Counted from the stretch's first letter, positions 52,721-61,574 are shown. The stretch: DNA of 64,000 nucleotides from Salinispora oceanensis (GCF_000383575.1 NZ_KB911579.1:4177424-4241423); one strand, 5' to 3'. Program-made: numbers and translations. Notes: generated by a model from the sequence alone, not told the origin.

Positions 52721-54237
52721 CGGGCCCACCTCCGCACCATGTCGGACGGCAGGTCTCTCGGCACGAGCAGGCCGCCGCCTAGGTGCCGGCTCTGCCCGAT
52801 GGCGGCGATCGTCCGAGGGCTGGCCAAGCTACCGAGGCTCAGCACCGCCCGGTACGGCTGGATCACCGTGTTCCGGTTCACCTTGTGCACGTAGCGGCCG
52901 ACGTCCCCGTCCATCAGCCGTACCGCCGACTCGACCCGGACCCCGCGCCCGGCGGCGGCCGCTGCCAGCGCGCGGTAGCGTGCGTCGCCCCGACCTGGCG
53001 CGGAGAATTCGTGCCGCCAAACGAGCGCGACCGACAGCGCGGCGGCGTCGGCGAGGGACCAGCGGCCGCCGCGCGGCGGCCGGCTGTCGGGCACGGCGAC
53101 CGGCTCGGTCTGCCACCACCGCTCGGTGCCGGCGGCCGGCTCCGGCCAGAACGAATCGGCCGGGACTTCCACCGGCGGCTTGACTCCGAACGGACCAGCC
53201 GCGACCTTGACGTGCCGCAGCCGCTGCACCGCCATCCGAATCAGGGTGAGGTCGATGTCGCTGGCCTCCCGGGGCAGCAGCAACGCCAGCGCGGTACCGC
53301 CGACGTGTGGCGCGTCGGGGCCGAGGAACTGGATCGCACAGCGGTTGCTGGGCCGAGGCACACCCTTCTCGTAGTCGCCGGTCAGGACCGCGGGTGCGCC
53401 GTAGCCGACCAGCTTGACGAGCGCGCGATGCACGCCGACCGCGTACTGCACCCGCAGCTGCGGCGGGATCGGCCGGTCGACCTGGAACAGCAGCACCGAC
53501 GTCCACGGCGTCGGCGGCGGTGGTGGTGGTTCCGGCCGGGCGTACCGGCCGAGTTCCAGACCTGCCGTCACCACCGGCGGCGCGGTGGTCTTCTCACTCG
53601 ACCGATGTGCGTCGGCCCGCAACAACGGCGCGACCGACGTCTCGCAGTGCGCCGCCTCCAGCGCGTCCACCCGACCGGAGGTGGCCACCGTGAGGTCCAG
53701 GCCCTCCCCGGTGAACAGGTCGGCGTCCCGGTCAAGACGGTGGGTCGGGTCGGCGGCGGCCCCCGCGAGCCGCACCGGCGACTCGCTGGTCCCCAGGTAC
53801 GGCACCTCAGGGCAGAGCGCCCCCAGCGCGGCGGCCACCGGCTCGGGCGGATCCTGCTCCCACGTCCACGCGAACCGCCCGGCCACCGCGACACCGGTCA
53901 CCGCCGGCTTACCGACCAACTTCTCCGACAAAGGGCTACGGCCCTCCTTGACCACCAGCCCTTCCTTCCGGTAAGCCGTCGCGGCGCCGCCGTTGGGCAG
54001 CGTCTCCGGTACGGCGATGCCGTCCGGCGGGTGCGCCTCCAGCCAGCGCAACGCGTCACGATCGGCGTCGCACGGCCGCAGCCCGTCCCCGTCGGCGACC
54101 GCCCGCACACCCTGCGCCGCCGCACAGACCAGCGCGGCGTGCAGCCGGGCCGGCGACGGCAGTGGGTCGAGCTGACCGCTGCCCACCTGCCCCTTGTAGA
54201 CGCCGAGGAGAGGTTCGGCGACGATCGCGAAGCTCAC
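52717..54237 (-). CDS. csb2: Type I-G RAMP protein Csb2 (Cas5-Cas6 fusion type)
   Basis: About 506 residues from GTG 54237, overlapping csb1 (GTGA). The N-terminus SFAIVAEPLLGVYKGQVGSG then LHAALVCAA is that of Csb2. It carries RAMP-like regions, with a Cas6-like C-terminal half (e.g. CAIQFLGPDAPHVGGTALAL). In I-G this protein replaces both Cas5 and Cas6, so it should cut the repeat hairpin and cap the Cascade. The catalytic His is not assigned. Confidence 0.85.
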   Translation of the reverse strand: MSFAIVAEPLLGVYKGQVGSGQLDPLPSPARLHAALVCAAAQGVRAVADGDGLRPCDADRDALRWLEAHPPDGIAVPETLPNGGAATAYRKEGLVVKEGRSPLSEKLVGKPAVTGVAVAGRFAWTWEQDPPEPVAAALGALCPEVPYLGTSESPVRLAGAAADPTHRLDRDADLFTGEGLDLTVATSGRVDALEAAHCETSVAPLLRADAHRSSEKTTAPPVVTAGLELGRYARPEPPPPPPTPWTSVLLFQVDRPIPPQLRVQYAVGVHRALVKLVGYGAPAVLTGDYEKGVPRPSNRCAIQFLGPDAPHVGGTALALLLPREASDIDLTLIRMAVQRLRHVKVAAGPFGVKPPVEVPADSFWPEPAAGTERWWQTEPVAVPDSRPPRGGRWSLADAAALSVALVWRHEFSAPGRGDARYRALAAAAAGRGVRVESAVRLMDGDVGRYVHKVNRNTVIQPYRAVLSLGSLASPRTIAAIGQSRHLGGGLLVPRDLPSDMVRRWAR

Positions 54238-55469
54238 GAGTTGTCGTCCGTCTCGGCCACACCGGAGACGATGTCCGGGTTGCCGGTGACCCGCATCGCC
54301 AGGCCCGACCACTTGACGTCGGCGGCCTTCTCGGCGTGCGCGAGCGCCTCGCTCAGCAGCAGGTCAGCAGCGTCGATGCTGAGCGGCTCGACGTCCAGAA
54401 ACGCGCCGCCCCGCTGATCAAGCCGGACCTTCGGCATCTCCGCCTCGACCAGGTCGCAGTTCGCCCGCAGATACAGCTCGGCGTCGGAGCGGGCCAGCGC
54501 GTTGAGCGCCAACGCGGCCAACAGCGCCCGACACGCGGCATCCCCCTCGACACCAGCCCCGAACCGCATCTGGCGCAGCGTGGCGAAGGACAGCACATGG
54601 GTACGGATGATGGTGTCACAGGCGACACCGGCCAACTGGTCGAGCGTCGGCGGGATACCGCCCAGGCCGAGCGCGGACGCCGACTTCGCATCGCCGGGCT
54701 TGATCCCGTTGGCGGCCTTGACGATGTCGCCGTAGGTCGCCGGGCTCAGCTCCGCCTGTTGCCGGGTGGCCGTCTCGGTCATCGCCTTCTTGTTGAGGTT
54801 GATCTGCATACCGACCGGATCGACCCGTGCGCCGCCCCGCAGGGCCGGCGTGGGCTCCGCCAGCGCACCGGCCTGGTCGCGGACCGCCGCGACGAAGCCC
54901 ACAATCTCCCCGACCAGCGCGCTGCGCCACCGCCCCTGACGGCTGCGCCGGCTCGAATCCCAGCCACCGAAAACCAGCGTCACCGGACTCGTCTCCAGCA
55001 GGGCCCGAGCGTTGGCGGGGGTCGCGTCCCGGACCGCCCGGTACGCCTCCGTCTGCGTGGTCGGCTGCCCGTCGATCGCGCCGGCCCGGATGTGCCCGTC
55101 GAACACCCGGTGCGGCAGCGTGAGATCGAAATAGTGCTCGACCGCCCCGTCCCGCTCGTAACTGACCCGCACATGCGGCACCCGCGACAGCAGAGGATGC
55201 CGGTCCTCAACGGCCTGAGCCAACGCCACCTCAGCCCGGTTGAGCTGAGACTGCTTCGAGTCGATCACCACCGCGTACCGACTCTCGTCACCGAGGTAAC
55301 GCTGCTCGTACGCGTACACGCCGCCCCTCTTGCCCCGCGCGGCGAACTTGGCCGGCGCCACCGACGTGTGCCGACCACCCGCCGGCTCCAGCGCCGTGGT
55401 CGACGTGAGACAACTCGGCCCGCCAGCCGACCCGACGGCAAGCAACGACGCAAGATCCAACGAACGCAT
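54234..55469 (-). CDS. csb1: Type I-G RAMP protein Csb1 (Cas7)
   Basis: 411 residues from ATG 55469, with AGGAGGAA upstream. It matches the GSU0053/Csb1 pattern, with LVFGGWDSSRRSRQGRWRSA (the GGWDS segment, ~168-187) and DPVGMQINLN. Csb1 is the Cas7 backbone subunit that lines the crRNA. It is first in the operon csb1-csb2-cas3-csb3-cas4/1-cas2, so the promoter should lie at ~55470-55560. Confidence 0.88.
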   Translation of the reverse strand: MRSLDLASLLAVGSAGGPSCLTSTTALEPAGGRHTSVAPAKFAARGKRGGVYAYEQRYLGDESRYAVVIDSKQSQLNRAEVALAQAVEDRHPLLSRVPHVRVSYERDGAVEHYFDLTLPHRVFDGHIRAGAIDGQPTTQTEAYRAVRDATPANARALLETSPVTLVFGGWDSSRRSRQGRWRSALVGEIVGFVAAVRDQAGALAEPTPALRGGARVDPVGMQINLNKKAMTETATRQQAELSPATYGDIVKAANGIKPGDAKSASALGLGGIPPTLDQLAGVACDTIIRTHVLSFATLRQMRFGAGVEGDAACRALLAALALNALARSDAELYLRANCDLVEAEMPKVRLDQRGGAFLDVEPLSIDAADLLLSEALAHAEKAADVKWSGLAMRVTGNPDIVSGVAETDDNS

Positions 55470-55792
55470 TCAGATTCCTCCTACATGTGCCATCGATTCG
55501 CTACAGTCCTCTTTATCTAAATTCTCTGACGCGTGCTGTCGTACATGGCTGTCTTAATTAGCCTGCGATCCCGGCTGTGTATTGTCAGCGGACAATCGCT
55601 TGGTGGGGCTCACCGTATCAAGAGGGACCTCTGTGTACAGGTAGGCCCGACAGCGCACTAACACGCTGACAGGCGTCCACGCGACCGTGACCGTGCCGCA
55701 CGGGGCGTCATCGGTGCCAGCACGGGCCGATCGGTACCCGAATCCGGGGGGACAAATAACGGCTGATCGACTGATCAAGGGAGAGACGCCAG
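55470..55792. other. Upstream region of the cas operon
   Basis: About 320 bases without a clear gene. A low-GC part at 55500-55530 (GTCCTCTTTATCTAAATTCT on the + strand) is the best place for the cas promoter on the minus strand. A frame at 55554-55778 (minus) has no ribosome site or domain. Confidence 0.5.
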
Positions 55793-56215
55793 ATGACGAC
55801 CGAGACCACCGTGGAACAGTCGGCCAACGGGCCGGTAGGTGCGGTCACGGATGAGCAGTTGATCGCGATGCTGGCCGATCGGGCTCGTGGTGACGGGTTG
55901 AAGCTGACCGGTCAGGGTGGGGTGGGAGTGAGCGCGCGTGGGCTGATCAACTCCGCGAGTGGTTGTGGAGGGCTTCCGCCATGTGGGTCGAGTTGGCGTA
56001 CCGGGGGCATGGGCGCCGCGTTGATCGACCGTCGGGTCTACCTGCCGAAATTCTGGACCAACGACCGCACCCGGTGTTAGCAGGCCGGCGTCCCCAACGA
56101 TGTCGCCTTCGCTATCCACTCGCAGTTGGCCGACGACATGATCATCGCGGCCGTAGACGCGCAGGCGCCCGTCCTTCACGCACGCCGCGCAGCGTTTCTA
56201 CCTGTCCGCGACCCT
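55793..56215 (+). pseudogene. Fused remnants of IS256-like and IS701-like transposases
   Basis: ATG 55793 with an SD opens like an actinobacterial IS256 (mutator) transposase: EQLIAMLADRARGDGLKLTG, the usual N-terminal segment. From ~55990 the frame changes to an IS701/IS4-type fragment: ALIDRRVYLPKFWTNDRTRC, then a stop and, in the same frame, QAGVPNDVAFAIHSQL. A deletion has joined parts of two elements, and neither is functional. It marks recombination at the edge of the cas locus. Confidence 0.65.
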
Positions 56216-56228
56216 GGTCAGCGGACGT

Positions 56229-58367
56229 CTACTTGGCCCTTTCGGCTTGTGCGATGAGGCTGCGGACGGCGCCTGCATGGGGATCTCCGAGTGGATCGAG
56301 GATCTGAAGCGCTTGCTGCCAGCTTCGCTGAGCGTCGTCGTGTTGGCCGGTGGCGTGGTAGGTGTCGCCGAGAGCAGCGAGGGTCAGTCCTTCGGAGCGT
56401 CGGTCGTCGAATCTGCGGAAGAGTTTTAGGGCCAGCTGGTGCTGTTTGAGGGCCTCGTCGTGTTGGTCGGCCTGTTGGTAGGCCAGGCCGAGGGGGTAGG
56501 AGGCCCAGGCGACGCTCCATTGGTCGTTGATGCCGTCGAGGATGGCGACTGCTTGCTGGTAGTGGGCGATGGCAGTGTCGAGTTGTCCGCGGGCGCGGTG
56601 GCAGTTGCCTAGGCTGAGCAGGGACATGCCTTCGCCTCGGGTGATGCCGTGGTGACGGAAGACCTCCCGGGCCTGGCCGTACAGGTTGAGGGCTTTTTCT
56701 ATTTGTCCGAGTTCCTCGTGGATGAGGCCCTGGCCTCGGAGGCTGAATCCTTCAACCCAGTGGTCGTTGACGTCGCGGCTGGCGCTGACTCCTTGGCGGT
56801 AGTAGTCGAGGGCGGTTTCGCGTTGTCCCGTTCGCCAGTAGGCGTCGCCGAGGCAGCGGAGGTTGGCGGCTTCGCCGAGGCGTGATGCGGCGGTCCGTGC
56901 GGCGCGTAGGCCGGTGAGGTGGATGTCGCGCCAGTCGGCCCAGTACGACTTGAGTTCGAAGAAGCCGTCGCTGACGACGGGTAGTTGCCATGCGATGTCG
57001 TAATCGCCCAACTCGTCTGCTAGCCGAATGGTGTCGAGGAGATTGAGCCGTTCCCGCTCGAACCATGCCATTGCCTCGGCCACAGTGCTAGGTGGGGTGA
57101 GTGGTACGTCGGGTCCGGCTGGGGGAAGGGCGATGGCGTGGGAGTAGGGCAAAATGATCTTGCGGCCTTCCTCTGCCATCCACAGGTACCAGGTGGAGAC
57201 GCGGCGTCGTGATTGGTGTTGTTGTTCGGGTGTCTCTTCGGCTTGTGCGCGTTCGAGGGCGTAGGCGCGCAGGAGGTCGTGGAGCAGATAGCGGTCGCGG
57301 GCGGGGTTCTGCACCAGGTGCGCCGCGGTGAGCTGGTCGAGGAGGTTGCGGGCGCGGGGGAGGCTCACGCCGGCGATGGCTGCCGCTGCGGCGACGGAGA
57401 TGTCGGAGCCGGCGTGCAGCCCGAGGTGGCGGAAGAACCGCGCCGTGCCTCCGGGTAGCGCCTGGTAGGACCAGGAGAACACTGCTCGGACGTCGGAAAG
57501 CTCGTCCTCATCGACGGTGAGGGCGTCAAGCTGATGGTCGACGAGGGCGAGGTCGGCCACGAAGTCGGCGAGGGTGGCGTAGGGGGTGTTGGCGATGCGT
57601 TCCCCGATTATCCGCAGGGCGAGCGGGAGGTAGGCGCAGCGGCGGGCGAGGTCGGCGGCGGCCTGGGGTTCGGCGTTGACGCGGTCGCCGCCGATGCTGC
57701 CGCGCAGCAGCGTGATCGCTTCGTCGGGGGACAGTACGTCCAGGGTCATGCGTGACGCTCCTTCCCGCGCGACGAGGCCGGAGAGCCGGCTGCGGCTAGT
57801 GATAATCGCCATGCACGTCGGCGTGGCGGGCAGCAGCGGCCGGACCTGGCTGACCGTGGACACATTGTCCACCACAACCAGGACACGCTTGCCGGTCAGG
57901 ACGGACCGGTAGAGGGCGGCGCGTCCCTCGGTGTCGGTCGGAATCTGCTCGGCCGGCACGTGCAGGGCGCGTAGGAAAGTGTCCAGTGCCTGTCCGACGT
58001 CCAAGGCCGGTCCCGGCCCGTAGCCGCGCATGTCGACGTAGAGATCGCCGTCGGCGAACCACCGCCGAACCCGGTGGGCCCAGTGCACGGCCAACGCTGT
58101 CTTGCCCACGCCGGGAGCACCCGCGATGGCTGCGACGGCCGTTGGCGGGCCGCCCGCAGCCGTCGTGGCATCGTCGGCGGGCAGCGCCGCGTCCAGTCGG
58201 GTGAGGGTCTGCTCACGGTTGACGAAGCGGGTCGCGTCGAGGGGCAGTTGGCGAGGCGGAGGGGAAGGCGGTGCCGCGCGCCCGAACAGGTTGATGCCAC
58301 CGTGCACCGTTCCGGCTTGAACGACAGCTTCGGCATCGCCGGACGACTCGTTGTGCGCGGTGGGCAC
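56229..58367 (-). CDS. NB-ARC/STAND ATPase with TPR array
   Basis: About 712 residues from GTG 58367, with GGGAGGAGG upstream. Residues ~12-30 have the tag EAVVQAGTVHGGINLFG. The NB-ARC part follows: AIAGAPGVGKTALAVHWAHR (Walker A), VLVVVDNVSTVSQVR (Walker B), AIITSRSRLSGL (RNBS-like) and CAYLPLALRIIGERI (GLPL-like). A winged-helix region precedes six or so TPR units (e.g. GDAYWRTGQRETALDYYRQG). No effector domain is seen. Such proteins are known both as regulators (AfsR/SARP-like without the DNA-binding part) and as conflict proteins; the tag and context favour the second. Confidence 0.8.
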   Translation of the reverse strand: MPTAHNESSGDAEAVVQAGTVHGGINLFGRAAPPSPPPRQLPLDATRFVNREQTLTRLDAALPADDATTAAGGPPTAVAAIAGAPGVGKTALAVHWAHRVRRWFADGDLYVDMRGYGPGPALDVGQALDTFLRALHVPAEQIPTDTEGRAALYRSVLTGKRVLVVVDNVSTVSQVRPLLPATPTCMAIITSRSRLSGLVAREGASRMTLDVLSPDEAITLLRGSIGGDRVNAEPQAAADLARRCAYLPLALRIIGERIANTPYATLADFVADLALVDHQLDALTVDEDELSDVRAVFSWSYQALPGGTARFFRHLGLHAGSDISVAAAAAIAGVSLPRARNLLDQLTAAHLVQNPARDRYLLHDLLRAYALERAQAEETPEQQHQSRRRVSTWYLWMAEEGRKIILPYSHAIALPPAGPDVPLTPPSTVAEAMAWFERERLNLLDTIRLADELGDYDIAWQLPVVSDGFFELKSYWADWRDIHLTGLRAARTAASRLGEAANLRCLGDAYWRTGQRETALDYYRQGVSASRDVNDHWVEGFSLRGQGLIHEELGQIEKALNLYGQAREVFRHHGITRGEGMSLLSLGNCHRARGQLDTAIAHYQQAVAILDGINDQWSVAWASYPLGLAYQQADQHDEALKQHQLALKLFRRFDDRRSEGLTLAALGDTYHATGQHDDAQRSWQQALQILDPLGDPHAGAVRSLIAQAERAK

Positions 58368-58395
58368 GCTGCCTCCTCCCCGACGAGCGGCGGAT

Positions 58396-58953
58396 CTATG
58401 GAGAGCTGAGTTGGAGCTGGGCTGCGTAAGTCCGGTAGGGGGTCGACGCCGAGACTGCGGCGTCACGCCAGAGATTGGCCTGCACGATCTTTTCCGGCTC
58501 ACTGATCAACTCGCCGGAGACGAAGCGTCCCTCCTCGTCGTAGTACATCGCCACGAGCTGCGAGGAGTCGAACAGCCAGTAGTCGTAGTGCGGCAACATA
58601 GCCGGCCAATCATCACCGGAGACCACGATGAGGCGAACGTCCTCACCCGCCTCGACCGTGTGCTCGTAGGCCCAGCCGCATTCGAACCGGACGTAGTCCG
58701 ACAGCGGTTCGGCGACGACGTGGACCCGGTGCATGCGTTTACCAGCCGACACCGCTGCCCGCACGGTGTCACACCAGGCCGCGATCCCAGGAAACTCCCC
58801 ACGAGACTCGCCTGCCAGGAAGCGGGAGAACTCGTCTTGCTCGTACAACACGTCATACCGCTGAAGCGTCTCCAACCGGTAGGCCGTGTACCGGAAGTCG
58901 CGGAACAGCTGGTTGAACTCGGCGTCATCCAGCGACGTGAACGATCGGGTCAA
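58396..58953 (-). CDS. DUF6879-type protein
   Basis: 185 residues, apparently from TTG 58953, since no better start is nearby. Landmarks include FRDFRYTAYRLETLQRYDVL, RMHRVHVVAEPLSDYVRFEC and WPAMLPHYDYWLFDSSQLVA, which fit the actinobacterial family often paired with small DUF397-like genes and HTH regulators. Function unknown. It is in the same frame as the upstream gene, separated by one TGA and two codons. Confidence 0.7.
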   Translation of the reverse strand: MTRSFTSLDDAEFNQLFRDFRYTAYRLETLQRYDVLYEQDEFSRFLAGESRGEFPGIAAWCDTVRAAVSAGKRMHRVHVVAEPLSDYVRFECGWAYEHTVEAGEDVRLIVVSGDDWPAMLPHYDYWLFDSSQLVAMYYDEEGRFVSGELISEPEKIVQANLWRDAAVSASTPYRTYAAQLQLSSP

Positions 58954-58959
58954 CCTCGA

Positions 58960-59181
58960 TCACCGTTGCCCGGACTCGCGGTAGCGCTCGATCGCCCCGA
59001 GCACCACCTCGGCAGAGATCCGAACCGCGCCCTCCCCAGGAAGCACGTTCTCCAACTCGCCGAAGGTGTCACCATCGACCAGATGCCCCTGGACGACCAG
59101 CTCTCCACTGTCGGCGAGGTAGACCGTTGGACAGCCGTTGCCCCCCGACACGACGTCCTTGTAGAGCTTGGTCAACTTCAC
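58960..59181 (-). CDS. Small protein upstream of the DUF6879 gene
   Basis: 73 residues from GTG 59181, with AAGGAGG 6 bases upstream. Sequence parts include YKDVVSGGNGCPTVYLADSG and GELENVLPGEGAVRISAEVV. It looks like a small beta-rich domain. It forms a two-gene unit with the next gene; no function is known. Confidence 0.65.
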   Translation of the reverse strand: MKLTKLYKDVVSGGNGCPTVYLADSGELVVQGHLVDGDTFGELENVLPGEGAVRISAEVVLGAIERYRESGQR

Positions 59182-59520
59182 TGCGACCTCCTTCAAATCA
59201 GATGGCCAGCAAGTGCCATCGGTGAGGACCGTAGTGCGTAGCGTAGCGGCAAAACAAGTCAGTATCGTCTAGTCGATCTTGGTGTGTTCACGCGTATCGC
59301 CGTTCACGACCTCCGTCTGAAGGTCGGCCGAGTGCGGCCGTAGCGGCTGGCTGGGGGCAGGCCTCGACGCATCGGGTGGAATCCGGACAAGAACTCGCTC
59401 CGCTTTGCGACCTTTAGCGGCGCCTTGGCGGCCCGGCAGTAGCATCGAAAGAACTGGATGGTCTTGCCATCTCTGGTTGGTTTTCGTGCCGGCTGGAGCC
59501 GGATGCTTGGAGGACTGACG
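59182..59520. other. Divergent intergenic region, 339 bp
   Basis: No convincing gene. It lies between two divergent units and should hold promoters for both. GGAGGA at 59509-59514 is the ribosome site of the next gene. Minus-strand frames across this stretch have no ribosome site. Confidence 0.45.
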
Positions 59521-59916
59521 GTGGACCCACTCATGGTTACCGCAGCGACAACACTCGTCGCCTGGACGACCACCGAGCTCGCCCAAGGCGGCAGGCAGGC
59601 GGTGTCTGCGCTGGTTCATTTCCTGCGAGACCGATTTCGACGCGAGCCCGAGGCGCGCGAGGCCATCGAGGTCCTGCTCCACCAGCCATCACAGGACGCC
59701 GCTCATCCCCTGGCGGTATTACTGGACCGCGAGGCACGACGTGACCCTGCGTTCGGCGCAGAGTTCCAAGCCCGATGGGAGCGGACCAATGCAGCCGTCG
59801 CAGCCGGCCAAGACGGCGTAGCAAACTCCATCTCGGGCGACGTCAGGGGACCAGTAGTGCAAGCCCGCGACATCCACGGAGGTGTCTCATTCGGCGGCGA
59901 CAGCGTACGCGGCTGA
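59521..59916 (+). CDS. Small protein ending in the shared VVQ-type motif
   Basis: About 131 residues from GTG 59521, with GGAGGA 6 bases upstream. An N-terminal helical region (TTTELAQGGRQAVSALVHFL) is followed by charged helices. The C-terminus is NSISGDVRGPVVQARDIHGG then VSFGGDS, a strand-turn-strand motif common at the start of actinobacterial STAND proteins. It may dock onto a STAND partner through this motif, such as the one 1.2 kb away. Confidence 0.7.
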   Translation: MDPLMVTAATTLVAWTTTELAQGGRQAVSALVHFLRDRFRREPEAREAIEVLLHQPSQDAAHPLAVLLDREARRDPAFGAEFQARWERTNAAVAAGQDGVANSISGDVRGPVVQARDIHGGVSFGGDSVRG

Positions 59917-61386
59917 CTACGGTTTTGGGGGTCGAGGTCGACGGCTCCTGGCTATTCGTGGTGTGCGGTCGATTCCCGCAACCACCGCGCGTCCGGCTTC
60001 GAGACTCGCGGCAATCTGTCGCCCGACGAAGTCGCTGCCCCGCCCCCGACTGCCGATCCAGCCAGCGCCGAGAAGTTCGGCGAACGTGGTGTTGTTCAGG
60101 TAGCGGGGCACGTTTCCGAAGGTCATGCCCACTCCGCCGCGCGGCCCCTGGCAAAGTGGTGAGGATAGCAGTGTCTCGAAGTGCTCCCGGCCGAGGTACA
60201 TGCCAGTGATCAGTTCGATCGAGTCTTGAACCACGGCTTGGGGCGCGCAAAGCTTAACCATGCATGGCGTGGGCAGTAGCCGCACGTCGTCGCTGGGATC
60301 AGTGTCGTGCTCACGGCATTCCTCATCGACCTGCGCCATGCGCTTGAGCTCGCCGGACAGGTTGCGGTCTGGTCGGTACACCAGGTTGGTCTCTGGCCGC
60401 ATTCGCTTGTATTGAATCATGACAAAGCTGTCGTGGGCGACGTTGTGATAGATGAGGTCAACGCCCATTTCGTGTTCGGCGTCGGTGCGGTTGGCGTTAA
60501 AGATCTCCATCCGCTTAAAGCCGTCGGTGAAAGTGCGCCATCCAACTCGCTGGTCATGAAGCCCGAACCAGTCCTGAAACGGCACGCGGTCAGCGTCGTG
60601 GTTGATCAGCTGGTCCTCGGTGACCTTTCCGAGCTGGAGCGGGGATTCTTCCCTAGGATCTTCCGGTTCCGGCTCCGGATCAGTTCGGAGCTTCTGATAT
60701 CTCGACGTCTCGATCGCCGGAAGCACCGCTTCATGAAGCGGTGCTTCATGAAACACCAGTTCATCGGGACCTGGTTCGATCACCGAAGCACCAGAGACAC
60801 CTGCGATGAACGGGTTGCCGGCCGGCTGAGGTACGTACTGGCGCAACTCGCTGCGGTCCATACCACGCGCCATAAGCAATACGCCGGTGCCGTCCTTCTG
60901 GAGACCCTGCAGCTCCCCGGCCGTGCCTGCGGTGACACTGTCAGAAATGCGACGTACGAGCCGAGCGATGACCGGCTCCAAGTCCGGTGACTCAGCGACA
61001 AGCGCGTCAAGCAGCCGCCGTCCCCGGGCTTCCGTGATCGGGCCGTCTCGCGAGACCGCATCGGCGAACCCGCCGAGCCTGTCTTTGATTCGGGCTACGT
61101 GGATCTGTGCGCTGGTCGCGGTGACGTCCTCGACATCGACATTCCGTTCGTAGGTCGCGGTCTGACGACCCCGATGCACCAAGCCGATGCCTACCACGGT
61201 CAGCTCATTCCCGCTCTCGGCCAAGAAAACGCCGACGTGCCAGCGATTCGACTCCCAGGGAACGATCCTGTACGCGAACGAGCGCATCGCCGCGCCAGGC
61301 GAAGAGCGTTCCCGGAACAGGCGGTCGTACATCATCTGGCTACAGCGAAGCACCGCAACTCTCAGCACTCCGGCAATCTGCCACAT
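59917..61386 (-). CDS. Candidate nuclease-like protein of unknown family
   Basis: Up to 489 residues. ATG 61386 has GGAGAG upstream; a start at 61287 (MRSFAYRIVPWESNRWHVGV) is also possible. The C-terminal half has HEMGVDLIYHNVAHDSFVMI followed by QYKRM, resembling the D...QxK core of PD-(D/E)xK nucleases. The N-terminal half is a separate domain (HVGVFLAESGNELTVVGIGL). No clear family is recalled. It is downstream of the pPIWI-RE-like gene on the same strand, so it may be its nuclease partner. Its end touches the preceding convergent gene. Confidence 0.55.
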   Translation of the reverse strand: MWQIAGVLRVAVLRCSQMMYDRLFRERSSPGAAMRSFAYRIVPWESNRWHVGVFLAESGNELTVVGIGLVHRGRQTATYERNVDVEDVTATSAQIHVARIKDRLGGFADAVSRDGPITEARGRRLLDALVAESPDLEPVIARLVRRISDSVTAGTAGELQGLQKDGTGVLLMARGMDRSELRQYVPQPAGNPFIAGVSGASVIEPGPDELVFHEAPLHEAVLPAIETSRYQKLRTDPEPEPEDPREESPLQLGKVTEDQLINHDADRVPFQDWFGLHDQRVGWRTFTDGFKRMEIFNANRTDAEHEMGVDLIYHNVAHDSFVMIQYKRMRPETNLVYRPDRNLSGELKRMAQVDEECREHDTDPSDDVRLLPTPCMVKLCAPQAVVQDSIELITGMYLGREHFETLLSSPLCQGPRGGVGMTFGNVPRYLNNTTFAELLGAGWIGSRGRGSDFVGRQIAASLEAGRAVVAGIDRTPRIARSRRPRPPKP

Positions 61387-61428
61387 CGCTGCGACTCTCC
61401 GCAGCCCCGGGGGAACGGCCCCCGTCTA

Positions 61429-61441
61429 CCCCCCCCCCCCC
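61429..61441. repeat. Homopolymer of 13 C (G13 on the minus strand)
   Basis: Thirteen Cs in a row lie ~43 bases upstream of the ATG 61386 on the coding (minus) strand. Next to it is a 6-bp hairpin (CGGGGG/CCCCCG, ~61408-61424). Such tracts slip in copying and may switch expression, or may be a sequencing error. Confidence 0.9.
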
Positions 61442-61574
61442 GAGAACCACGGCCAGACGACGACGAACAGTGACAAGCAGCGACCATCGTCTGGCCGTGT
61501 CTGAGCAGCTCAGCGCCCATTTTCGACAACTAGCGACAAGGCCGAGGCGGCTGGGTTTTGTAACCCCGATTGTT

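Noticed and set aside
54951..54962. TCGAATCC, as in the tRNA-Pro T-arm, as a possible attR
   Set aside because: Only 8 bases match and it lies inside the csb1 coding sequence.
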